Of a DNA stretch of 64,000 nucleotides, positions 54,048-61,701 are shown piece after piece. Below the pieces are notes generated by a model. That model made no database searches, had not been told where the DNA came from, and saw nothing but the letters and a program-made list of their open reading frames with translations. Each line of letters starts with the position of its first letter. The first letter of the stretch is position 1. A program made the position numbers and the translations under genes. Location of the stretch: positions 124,001 through 188,000 of the forward strand of contig NZ_BJYT01000006.1 of NCBI RefSeq assembly GCF_007991655.1, written 5' to 3'. Source of the DNA: Segetibacter aerophilus (GTDB lineage Bacteria > Bacteroidota > Bacteroidia > Chitinophagales > Chitinophagaceae).

Positions 54048-54317
54048 TTATTTTGTTTTAGAGTGATTGTTAAATTGTAGCAGCCACGTTAGAATTTCAT
54101 CTATGACGGTGGTGTTGATGGAATAATAAATAAACTGTCCCTGCTTGGAGGAAGTGACAAGGTTAGCTTGACGCAGCAAATCCAGGTGGTGTGATATACT
54201 CGGCTTTGAAATATTGAACTTGTCTGCGATATCTCCTGCTGTTAAATCTCCCTCTTTTAGCATCTCAAGAATTTCTCTGCGGGTTCGGTCATTCAAAGCC
54301 TTAAAAAGAATGTTCAT
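54048..54317 (-). CDS. sdpR: ArsR/SdpR family winged-helix repressor
   Basis: An 89-residue DNA-binding protein. LFKALNDRTRREILEML, the recognition helix region DIADKFNISKPSISHHLDLL and KQGQFIYYSINTTV are very like SdpR of Bacillus. It has no Cys, so it is not a thiol or metal sensor of the ArsR type. A perfect inverted repeat lies 14 nt upstream of the ATG, giving autoregulation a clear target. Co-transcribed with the sdpI-like gene. Confidence 0.93.
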   Translation of the reverse strand: MNILFKALNDRTRREILEMLKEGDLTAGDIADKFNISKPSISHHLDLLRQANLVTSSKQGQFIYYSINTTVIDEILTWLLQFNNHSKTK

Positions 54318-54331
54318 TAGAAAGAGTTGTA

Positions 54332-54353
54332 TATTTAGACAAATGTCTAAATA
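54332..54353. promoter_or_regulatory. Candidate SdpR operator
   Basis: Perfect 10-bp inverted repeat: TATTTAGACA, AA, TGTCTAAATA. It lies 14 bp before the sdpR start, the place expected for an autorepressor site. Confidence 0.75.
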
Positions 54354-54490
54354 CTTTTTCTTATTTCCTAACTTTTATCAAGCTTTTTTGTAAAAGAAGA
54401 ATAAATGCCAGCTCCCTACTCCGCCATTCATCACAACAGAAGCGGCGTTAAAAATTCTTCTCCTGCCGAATGCTGTTTTAATGTGATTGA

Positions 54491-54521
54491 TCAATACCGG
54501 TAGAACCCTTACCAGTATTGA
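54491..54521. repeat. Imperfect inverted repeat of unknown role
   Basis: TCAATAC-c-GGTA, a 7-nt loop, then TACC-a-GTATTGA: 11 of 12 positions pair. It has no T-run and is far from the gene ends, so it is not an obvious terminator; it could be a protein-binding site or an RNA hairpin. Confidence 0.5.
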
Positions 54522-54599
54522 GTTCTAACCTTTTTACTAAAATCTACACCACACATATTACTACCACTCATCACAAGGAGTAGCCTGTAGTTCTCGTTT

Positions 54600-54643
54600 C
54601 ATCACAATTCAATTCTCAACCGCTATTCCTCGATATACTTTTG
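54600..54643 (+). promoter_or_regulatory. Conserved promoter of tandem paralog 1
   Basis: CATCACAAT (54600-54608), exactly 27 nt, then TACTTTTG (54636-54643). The same arrangement precedes the other two paralogs. TTG is absent at -33. Confidence 0.6.
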
Positions 54644-54697
54644 ACTTATCACTTTTGACAAACAACAATTAGTATAAGAATTTTCAAAAATATTATT

Positions 54698-55081
54698 ATG
54701 AAAAGTATATTCTTCACCCTATTACTTGCATTCTTGGTAACAGCAAAAGGACACGCAGCACCAGCTTTTGAAAAAGTAAAAATTCAAAAGTCACAAAGCC
54801 TGCAAATGGCAGTTGAACAAACGTCTAAAACAATGTCTTTTTTCGATATTAATGGCAAGAAAATCGAGGAAAGTAAAAAAACAAATGAGAATCAATTGCC
54901 AGTTCCGGCAAAAAGAACTTTCGCAAAAATGTTTGACGGATACGAAATAAAGCAAGCCGTTCGCTCAGTAGGAAATGATGGCGAGTGCTACTTCATTACA
55001 GCAGAAAATGATAAAGAATCCATCATAGTGAAAATAGATGAGACATTGGAGGTATCGGTTTTTACAAAAAGTAAAAAATAA
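54698..55081 (+). CDS. Secreted PepSY-like small protein, tandem paralog 1
   Basis: A 127-residue exported protein. The signal peptide is MKSIFFTLLLAFLVTAKGHA. The second half, LPVPAKRTFAKMFDGYEIKQAVR...ECYFITAENDKESIIVKID, is homologous to the next two genes and has the pattern of the PepSY-like (BLIP-like) fold. The first half of the mature domain is about 17 residues shorter than in its paralogs and divergent. The role is unknown; secreted PepSY-like proteins are abundant in Bacteroidota. The promoter is shared in type with paralogs 2 and 3, so co-regulation is likely. Confidence 0.8.
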   Translation: MKSIFFTLLLAFLVTAKGHAAPAFEKVKIQKSQSLQMAVEQTSKTMSFFDINGKKIEESKKTNENQLPVPAKRTFAKMFDGYEIKQAVRSVGNDGECYFITAENDKESIIVKIDETLEVSVFTKSKK

Positions 55082-55130
55082 AAAATAAAAAAATAAAAAG
55101 TAAAAAGTTGAAACGCACTAGCGTTCTTAG

Positions 55131-55156
55131 CCTCTGCTCTAGCGGAGGTTTTTTTA
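55131..55156 (+). terminator. Terminator of paralog 1
   Basis: CCTCTGC/GCGGAGG stem (one G-T pair) with a TCTA loop and a run of T. A second small hairpin (AACGC/GCGTT, 55112-55125) precedes it. Confidence 0.8.
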
Positions 55157-55408
55157 TGGCGCTTTTGTATGATTTAAGTTCAGAAAGATCTTCTCCAAAG
55201 CTTTAGTTTTCCTAAAAAAACACGTTATCAAATATCTTTTTTACCGTTCATCCAAATTTTAATTCTGTCTGTTTTGCTATCGCCAACGTGGCGCGTTCGT
55301 TTAGATCAACGAAATTGTTCGTAATTGCCTCATTTACAATAAAATTTTCTCCTCTTTGGATAAGAAACGGAGGAGAGGATGATTTTTTTTCTTCACCTGG
55401 TTTTCGCT

Positions 55409-55452
55409 CATCACAATCTCATAGAAAACTCCTCTCACTCGTTATACTTTTA
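55409..55452 (+). promoter_or_regulatory. Conserved promoter of tandem paralog 2
   Basis: CATCACAAT (55409-55417), exactly 27 nt, then TACTTTTA (55445-55452). Confidence 0.6.
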
Positions 55453-55501
55453 AATAGTCATTAAAAACCAGATGGCCCCTTTTACAACAAAAACTTTCAT
55501 T

Positions 55502-55936
55502 ATGAAAAATTTAATCCTCTCCGCATTATTAGCAGTTACTGTATCAACCGCTTTTGCCACCGGCGAAACTAAGATCAGCTATTTTGTTCTTAATAGTTTC
55601 AAACACGATTTTAAAGATGTTACTAATGTAACATGGACTTCGAAGACTGGTTTAGCAAAAGCTTCCTTCATATACAACAATCAAAAGATGGATGCTTTCT
55701 ATAATCCTAATGGAAGTTTGTTTGCTACTAGCAAGAATATCAATTTAGATGAACTACCGGTTGGTGCGAAAAGATCATTTGCAAAAAGATACGAAGGATA
55801 CTCTGTCAAGGAAGCCATCAAATATGAATCTCAAGACGAACAGAGCTATTATATATCTGCAGAAAATGAGAAAGAAAGCTTAATCATTAAAATAGATGAA
55901 GCTGAGCACTTGCAGCTCTTCAAGAGAATAAGATAA
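55502..55936 (+). CDS. Secreted PepSY-like small protein, tandem paralog 2
   Basis: A 144-residue exported protein. The signal peptide MKNLILSALLAVTVSTAFA is followed by two sub-repeats: YFVLNSFKHDFKDVTNVTWTS...AFYNPNGSLFATS, then ELPVGAKRSFAKRYEGYSVKEAIKYES...YYISAENEKESLIIKID. ATG 55502 starts the signal peptide; an in-frame ATG at 55472 would add ten residues. Closest relative is paralog 3. Function unknown; see paralog 1 for the fold. Confidence 0.85.
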   Translation: MKNLILSALLAVTVSTAFATGETKISYFVLNSFKHDFKDVTNVTWTSKTGLAKASFIYNNQKMDAFYNPNGSLFATSKNINLDELPVGAKRSFAKRYEGYSVKEAIKYESQDEQSYYISAENEKESLIIKIDEAEHLQLFKRIR

Positions 55937-55953
55937 AGTTTGACATCGGCAAT

Positions 55954-55991
55954 AATTTAAAAAGCTCAACGAAAGTTGGGCTTTTTAAATT
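55954..55991 (+). terminator. Terminator of paralog 2
   Basis: AATTTAAAAAGC...GCTTTTTAAATT outer stem continuing into CTCAAC/GTTGGG with a GAAA loop. It is long and AT-rich at the base, and lies 17 nt after the stop. Confidence 0.85.
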
Positions 55992-56118
55992 TTAGGGAGT
56001 GTTTGATTTTACCATTTATCAAACCTGCTTTCGTTAATACACATTTCGTCCTTTTAGCCAATTCAATTTCATATTTTTTTTGCCGCTTATCAAGTGCGCA
56101 TTTTGCAGCCTCTCATCT

Positions 56119-56162
56119 CATCATTATTCAGTTGTCGCCGCTTGTTTCACACTCTATTTTTG
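56119..56162 (+). promoter_or_regulatory. Conserved promoter of tandem paralog 3
   Basis: CATCATTAT (56119-56127), exactly 27 nt, then TATTTTTG (56155-56162). The upstream word is a three-mismatch variant of that in paralogs 1 and 2. Confidence 0.5.
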
Positions 56163-56222
56163 AATTGTCAATACGATATAACTGACAAAAATTAATCAAA
56201 AAAATAAAAACAAAACTACATT

Positions 56223-56660
56223 ATGAAAAAGTTATTACTGGCAGCATTCGTCGTTGCCACCTTCGCAACCACCGCTTTCGCAGAACCTACTAAGGTTAAT
56301 TATTTGGCGCTTAAAAACTTTGCTGCTGAATTCAAAAAAGCATCAGATGTGTCATGGAGCACAACCGGAGAATTTGTGAAAGCAACCTTTGTTGCAGACA
56401 ATCAAAGGATGGAAGCTTTCTACACTTTAGCAGGAGAAAAAATTGGAACAAGCAGGGGGATTTCAATTGATGAATTGCCTTTGAAAGCCAAGAGAGCTTT
56501 TGCAAAAAAGTATGAAAGTTACAATGTAAAAGAATCTATTCTTTTTGAAGGAACTGATGAAGACGCATATTTTATTAAAGCCGAAAATGATGCTGAAGAA
56601 GTTATTGTAAAAGTATCGGAAGGCGGTTCAGTTTCAGTGTTTAAAAGGAATAAAAAGTAA
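56223..56660 (+). CDS. Secreted PepSY-like small protein, tandem paralog 3
   Basis: A 145-residue exported protein, signal peptide MKKLLLAAFVVATFATTAFA. The mature domain YLALKNFAAEFKKASDVSWS...EAFYTLAGEKIGTS and ELPLKAKRAFAKKYESYNVKESILFEG...YFIKAENDAEEVIVKVS aligns along its full length with paralog 2. It is the last gene of the tandem array, followed by a shared bidirectional terminator. No conserved Cys or catalytic residue is evident, pointing to a binding or structural role rather than an enzyme. Confidence 0.86.
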   Translation: MKKLLLAAFVVATFATTAFAEPTKVNYLALKNFAAEFKKASDVSWSTTGEFVKATFVADNQRMEAFYTLAGEKIGTSRGISIDELPLKAKRAFAKKYESYNVKESILFEGTDEDAYFIKAENDAEEVIVKVSEGGSVSVFKRNKK

Positions 56661-56674
56661 AAAGCAAATATTAC

Positions 56675-56710
56675 AAAAAAGCCGTTTTGCAACAGCAGAA
56701 CGGCTTTTTT
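56675..56710. terminator. Bidirectional terminator between paralog 3 and the RND gene
   Basis: AAAAAAGCCGTT...AACGGCTTTTTT stem (12 bp), with TGC/GCA inside around one mismatch and an AACA loop. Confidence 0.92.
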
Positions 56711-56729
56711 ATGGGTATATAAATCAGTT

Positions 56730-59700
56730 TTAAAACCAACTCCTAATCCAGGTTTCGCTGGCTCTTCCCTGCAGTCTTTTGTAGCGACGACTAACTTCCA
56801 TTCTATGCCGAACCATAGTAATCAGCATTAGTGGAATAAATAAGAAGGTTAGTGGTGGAATGCCTAACATACTGATCCATGTACCGCCGTATTGCCTTCT
56901 CATTGGGCGTTTCAATCGCTCAGCAATAAGGTACATGGCAGGAACAATAACCAGCGTCATAAAGAAGGCGAAAGCCAATCCGAAGATGATTGTCCAAGAT
57001 AAAGGTTTCCAGAAACTAGCGCTTGGACCACCAAAGAAAATGTGTGGATTTAATTCTGAGAACATCGTCACAAAATCTATGTTGAAGCCAATAGCTAAAG
57101 GTATCAGCGCCAGGATCGCTGCTATAGCGGTTAGCATTACCGGAATGATACGCGTTTTACCTGCTTGTATGACTGCTTCCCTTGTTTTTAAACCACGGCT
57201 TCGGAGCTCATCTGCAAATTCAATTACCAGGATACCATTTTTGACCACGATACCCGCAAGACCAACAATACCAATCCCTGTCATTACCACCGAAACTTCC
57301 ATACCGGTGATTGCAAATCCAAGCATAACACCTATGACACTAAACAGGATTTCTGTTAAGATGATCACGGGTTTACTTACCGAATTAAATTGCAATACCA
57401 GCACAAACAAGATCAGCATCAAAGCAATGATTAAGGCTTTAAATAGAAACGCTCCTGTTTCAGCTTGTTGTGCGCCTTCACCTGTCTGGGTAATGCTAAC
57501 ATCGTCGCTTACTTTAGTGAAATCGTTAATTGCGGCGCTGATGTTTGCATTTACAACAGTAGGAGTGTAGCCACTTAGTACGTTTGAATAAAGCGTAATC
57601 ACACGCTTAACGTTCTTGCGTTTGATGCTACCATAAGTACTTGTATAATCAACTTTGACTAAAGAACTAATTGGAATTTGTTTTATTCCACCTGTCATTT
57701 CGCGAAATACAATTCTCATGTTCAAAAGGTCTGAAAGGCTCTTGCGCTGCAGCTCATTATTTCGAAGCTGTACTTTGTATTCATCCTCGCCCTCTTTTAT
57801 TTTAGAGACTTCTCTTCCAAACAACGCAGTACGAAGCGCCATACCAATTTGTGCTGTTGAGACACCCTGGATCATTGCTTTCTCCCGATCTATCGAAAGG
57901 CTGATTTCAGGGTTTGTCAGGTCTACATCCAGCTTAAGTTCTTCTACGCCGGGGATCTGTTTATTGTCCAGGTAGTTTTTAAGATCTACGGCAGTTTTTG
58001 TCAAATAGTCAAAATTTTCACTGGAGACCTCAATGTTTATTGGCGACTCAGTTGGAGGTCCACTTGATTCTTGTGCAACCGAAATAGTGGCTCCGGGAAT
58101 ACCTTTTAACGCAGTTCGGATAGAGTCGAGGTAAGGCGCAGACGATACGCCATGACGTTGTTCATATTCAACAAAAGACACTTGCACACGCCCAAGCTCT
58201 GGTCTCGTACTGCGGTCACCACTCGATGGGTCAGAAGCGCCAATGGCAACGTTTGAAATAACACTTTCTACAATTGGATTTGTCTTGCCATTTTCATTCC
58301 CTAAAACATGGTTCACTTTTGCTTCAAGTGTACGGGTAATAGAGTCTGTATAATCTACACTTGAACCAACGGGTAACTTAAGATATACGTACACCTGGTT
58401 CGGATCGCCTTTCGGAAAGAACACGACCGGAACTTGTCGTACCACAAATAGGATGATGGATAAAATAAATAAACCGACGGTTCCTAGTAGCAGGTGGACA
58501 GGCCGCCAACCCACAAGCGCCCAGCGTAGCAGGTTTTCATAATGACCCATAATCCATGGAAGCGCGCGGTGTTGAAACTTATGTATTAGGTCGTCGAAAA
58601 CATACGTATTAAGAACTATTAGCAATGCAAACAAGATGAGGAGGTTTCCCGCGAAATACAGACCTAGAATATCAAGCAAAATTCCAAGCCCAAGCAAGCC
58701 TAAGAATATCGGCCTCTTAAATACTGCCTTCTTCGGTGGTTTACTATCCCCTTCAGGGTGGTTCATAAAATCAACGGCAAATACCGGGTTCATAATAAAT
58801 GCTACTACCAGCGAAGCTGCCAACGTAAAGATCAACATCGTCGGTAGGTAGATCATGAATTTTCCGATAAGGCCCGGCCAAAAAAGCAATGGAAAGAATG
58901 GAGCCAACGTAGTTAATGTACCAGCAAGAACCGGTATGAATACTTCTCCTGCAGCGATACGTGCAGAAAATGCAGAAGTTAATTTACCTCGTCCCTCAAC
59001 AAATATCCTGTGCGTGTTTTCGATTACCACAATCGCATCATCCACTATTATCCCTAATCCAAACAGCAAGGCGAACAGCACCATGAAGTTCAGCGTGACA
59101 CTAGAGCCGGTTATAAGCTCCGCCGCAGGCAAAAACAGGAACGCTACGAACATACTTAGCGGTACTGATAAAGCCACAAAGAATGCGTTTGTTACCCCCA
59201 TAAAAAACATCAGAATAATAAGCACCAGTATAAAGCCGATTACTATAGAATTGACCAGGTCTTTAAATGAGGTTCGGGTTGCTTTACTTAAATCACCTGT
59301 AATCACCACATTCAAATTTTTCGGGATAGTGGTGCCCTTCATTTCCTCGACCGTTTTTTTAACTCCATCAGCCGTTTCAATCAAGTTTTCGCCCGCACGT
59401 TTAATCATGCTAAGCGTAACCACATTTTTTCCGTTCAGTCGGGCATAGCTCTCTCTTTCTTTTACAGCGTCTTTTATTTCAGCAATATCTTTTAGGTAAA
59501 TAGGCGCGCTCGAAGTATTGCGAACAATAATCTTTTCGATATCAAGCGCAGTCTTAAATTGCCCTTTTACCTGTAGTGTCCGTTTCATATTTCCTACTTC
59601 CAGCAGTCCTCCCGAAATGTCTACATTCTCACGGGCCACTGCATTTGCAATGTCATCAAACGTGATGTTAGAGGCCTGCATTTTGTAGTTGTCTACATTA

Positions 59701-60299
59701 ATCTGGAACTCCCGTTCCGGTGCACCCACAATATCCACTCTTGTTATTTGAGGCAGTTCTTCCAGCTTTTCCTGCATGTCATTAGCAAACTCACTCAACT
59801 TCAACACGTCGTAATCACCGCTGATATTTACAAACATGATCGGAAATTCAGAGAAACTTACCTCTTGCACATTTGGCTCCTGTGTAAGATCCGTCGGCAA
59901 ATCTTTCTTTGCTTTGTCAACGGCGTCTTTCACTTTCTGCAGGGCCACGTCTACCACTACGTCCGTATTAAATTCAACCATCACAGCTGAATAATCCTGC
60001 AAAGACGTGCTTGTTAACTTGGTAATTTTTGCCCCCGTAATACCCTTAATCTCTTTTTCGATGGGTTGTGTTACGAGGTTCTCAATATCTCTTGGCGAGT
60101 TACCGACATTTATGGTAGAAACATAAATAGTAGGGATTACAATATCTGGAAACTGCTCTTTCGGTAAAGTAGCAAAAAGCGAAACCCCAATAGCTGATAC
60201 GAAAATGATCAGCAGGTATATCGATGTTTTATTTTTAATGGACCACGTCGTTGGTCCAAATTCCTTAAACTTGTCTTTGACGTTTTCTAATGCACTCAT
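56730..60299 (-). CDS. RND-family efflux transporter permease (AcrB/HAE1-like)
   Basis: A 1189-residue proton-driven inner membrane pump with twelve transmembrane helices and two large periplasmic loops. The N-terminal helix ends in FATLPKEQFPDIVIPTIYVST. The proton-relay region GLGIIVDDAIVVIENTHR contains the Asp pair of the fourth helix. The C-terminal half has GIGIVGLAGIVVKNGILVIEFAD. It is longer than AcrB (about 1050) because of an extra hydrophobic segment around residues 525-560. It works with the adaptor and TolC-like genes upstream in the operon. The substrate may be a drug, bile-like compound or lipid; metal specificity is not indicated. Confidence 0.94.
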   Translation of the reverse strand: MSALENVKDKFKEFGPTTWSIKNKTSIYLLIIFVSAIGVSLFATLPKEQFPDIVIPTIYVSTINVGNSPRDIENLVTQPIEKEIKGITGAKITKLTSTSLQDYSAVMVEFNTDVVVDVALQKVKDAVDKAKKDLPTDLTQEPNVQEVSFSEFPIMFVNISGDYDVLKLSEFANDMQEKLEELPQITRVDIVGAPEREFQINVDNYKMQASNITFDDIANAVARENVDISGGLLEVGNMKRTLQVKGQFKTALDIEKIIVRNTSSAPIYLKDIAEIKDAVKERESYARLNGKNVVTLSMIKRAGENLIETADGVKKTVEEMKGTTIPKNLNVVITGDLSKATRTSFKDLVNSIVIGFILVLIILMFFMGVTNAFFVALSVPLSMFVAFLFLPAAELITGSSVTLNFMVLFALLFGLGIIVDDAIVVIENTHRIFVEGRGKLTSAFSARIAAGEVFIPVLAGTLTTLAPFFPLLFWPGLIGKFMIYLPTMLIFTLAASLVVAFIMNPVFAVDFMNHPEGDSKPPKKAVFKRPIFLGLLGLGILLDILGLYFAGNLLILFALLIVLNTYVFDDLIHKFQHRALPWIMGHYENLLRWALVGWRPVHLLLGTVGLFILSIILFVVRQVPVVFFPKGDPNQVYVYLKLPVGSSVDYTDSITRTLEAKVNHVLGNENGKTNPIVESVISNVAIGASDPSSGDRSTRPELGRVQVSFVEYEQRHGVSSAPYLDSIRTALKGIPGATISVAQESSGPPTESPINIEVSSENFDYLTKTAVDLKNYLDNKQIPGVEELKLDVDLTNPEISLSIDREKAMIQGVSTAQIGMALRTALFGREVSKIKEGEDEYKVQLRNNELQRKSLSDLLNMRIVFREMTGGIKQIPISSLVKVDYTSTYGSIKRKNVKRVITLYSNVLSGYTPTVVNANISAAINDFTKVSDDVSITQTGEGAQQAETGAFLFKALIIALMLILFVLVLQFNSVSKPVIILTEILFSVIGVMLGFAITGMEVSVVMTGIGIVGLAGIVVKNGILVIEFADELRSRGLKTREAVIQAGKTRIIPVMLTAIAAILALIPLAIGFNIDFVTMFSELNPHIFFGGPSASFWKPLSWTIIFGLAFAFFMTLVIVPAMYLIAERLKRPMRRQYGGTWISMLGIPPLTFLFIPLMLITMVRHRMEVSRRYKRLQGRASETWIRSWF

Positions 60300-60419
60300 A
60301 AGTGATAGTTTTTTAAAACTGCCTGATCATAGTAACATAACTGTTACTGAAAGGCATTGCATCAATGTAATTCTTACTGCTTGTATTTTTCTTGTACCGG
60401 GCTGCCTTGCTACTCTCAA

Positions 60420-60443
60420 CATCCTTGCGTCGCACTCTTGTAC
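60420..60443 (-). repeat. Dispersed intergenic repeat, copy 12 (GTACAAG subtype)
   Basis: The minus strand GTACAAGAGTGCGACGCAAG then GATG, a full-length copy with one change, located inside the efflux operon between the adaptor and permease genes. Confidence 0.85.
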
Positions 60444-60472
60444 ACGGCAACCAACTCAGCTTTTGCCCGGGC

Positions 60473-61669
60473 TTAAGCTCTTGTAGTAACAGTTTGTCCA
60501 TCGTATAAACTTTGGAAACCTTCGGTCACAATAACATCACCTGATTGTAATCCGCCTTTTACTTCAAGCCTGTCGCCATACAATTCACCAACTTGTATTT
60601 GTCTTTTGCGAGCAACCATGTTATTGCCCTCTTTCACCGCTACTAAAACAAATTTTCCCTGCTCGTCGGTTTGCAAAGTATTCACAGGTATTGTTATCGC
60701 ATTTGGTGTACTGTAATCCTGGATCCTAACGCTGGCGGTAAGATTTGGCTTCAGATTTTTATCCTGCGGAACCTTTGCTTCGGCCATAAAACCTCTTGAA
60801 GTAGCGCTAATAGATTGGCTGATTAAAGAAATTTTAGAGGTATATGTTTTATTGATATCAGGAACTGAAATAAGAACCGGGGTACCTTTTTTTATCCTTG
60901 ATAAGTAATTCTCCGGTACATCCGTAACGACTTTAAGATTGCTTGTATTTACAATTTTAATTCCTGCTGTTGGAGCGCCTGTAAACATTTCGCCCACATG
61001 GATATTTACCTCGTCTGCCACGCCCGAGACATTGCTTACCACGTTTGTTGTAGCTAATTGTGCTTCGGCAACTCTTATATTTTCCTGCTGTGTCTTTATT
61101 TGGTTCTCCAGTACATCAACATTTGTTTTAGCCTGTAGCAATTGCATCTCCGTTCCAATGTGCTGATCCCATAGATTTTTAGTTCGCTGGTATACGCTCT
61201 TTGCCAGTTCAAGTTGATTTCTTGTTGCCGCCATTCCTTGTCTTGCCGCCACCACGTTTTGTCGAACAATCTCATCATCCAGCTTCAAAAGCAATTGGCC
61301 TTTTTTTACAAACTGGCCTTCTTTTACATAAACTGCCCTTACCTGTCCGCCCGCGCCACGTGGACTGATGTAAGAAATATTATCCGCATCTACTTTACCC
61401 TGCAAGTCTATATAGTGAGTAAAGCTTTCAACTTTTACAGTGTCTAATATTACCAGTTTTGCTTTCTCGGCTTTTGAATTGGATGTATCAAGCTTTGCTA
61501 ATTCAAGCTCGAGTTTTTTTACTTCAGCAGTTTTTTCAGCCTGCTCCTTTTTAAGTTTTTCAAGGGTTTCTTTCTTTTTGTCAAGTTCTGCATTCTTACT
61601 GTTTCCACCGCACGAAACCATAAAGAGCACCATGGCAGATAATAAAGAAGCTTTTATAAGCGATTGCAT
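60473..61669 (-). CDS. RND efflux periplasmic adaptor (membrane fusion protein)
   Basis: A 398-residue lipoprotein (lipobox VSC, then GGNS). A lysine/glutamate-rich coiled coil at about residues 27-65 precedes the barrel-sandwich hybrid domain (GAGGQVRAVYVKEGQFVKKGQLLLKLDD), the helical hairpin and the beta-barrel (PTAGIKIVNTSNLKVV...VLISVPD). It bridges the pump and the TolC-like channel. A 173-nt gap with a dispersed repeat separates it from the pump gene, the widest gap in the operon. Confidence 0.94.
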   Translation of the reverse strand: MQSLIKASLLSAMVLFMVSCGGNSKNAELDKKKETLEKLKKEQAEKTAEVKKLELELAKLDTSNSKAEKAKLVILDTVKVESFTHYIDLQGKVDADNISYISPRGAGGQVRAVYVKEGQFVKKGQLLLKLDDEIVRQNVVAARQGMAATRNQLELAKSVYQRTKNLWDQHIGTEMQLLQAKTNVDVLENQIKTQQENIRVAEAQLATTNVVSNVSGVADEVNIHVGEMFTGAPTAGIKIVNTSNLKVVTDVPENYLSRIKKGTPVLISVPDINKTYTSKISLISQSISATSRGFMAEAKVPQDKNLKPNLTASVRIQDYSTPNAITIPVNTLQTDEQGKFVLVAVKEGNNMVARKRQIQVGELYGDRLEVKGGLQSGDVIVTEGFQSLYDGQTVTTRA

Positions 61670-61701
61670 AAGTTATGTTTTGATGTTGATTTTAAATTTT
61701 A

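Larger units (their letters stand above)
54318..54697 (+). other. Divergent intergenic region (380 nt)
   Basis: Between sdpR (minus) and the first tandem paralog (plus). It contains the sdpR operator (54332-54353), an imperfect inverted repeat TCAATAC...GTATTGA (54491-54521), and three copies of TCATCACAA (54428, 54568, 54599) leading to the -7 box of the plus-strand gene. Confidence 0.6.
55082..55501 (+). other. Intergenic region (420 nt) between paralogs 1 and 2
   Basis: Begins with an A-rich stretch and the terminator of paralog 1, and ends with the conserved promoter and leader of paralog 2. The middle is AT-rich and no gene is seen. Confidence 0.6.

Noticed and set aside
56860-59448. 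Long plus-strand ORFs (236 and 197 codons)
   Set aside because: Antisense to the conserved RND permease; their composition is what the reverse of a membrane protein gene gives.
3738-60443. Dispersed repeats as a CRISPR array or transposon inverted ends
   Set aside because: Copies are single, irregularly spaced by kilobases, and do not flank any transposase gene.
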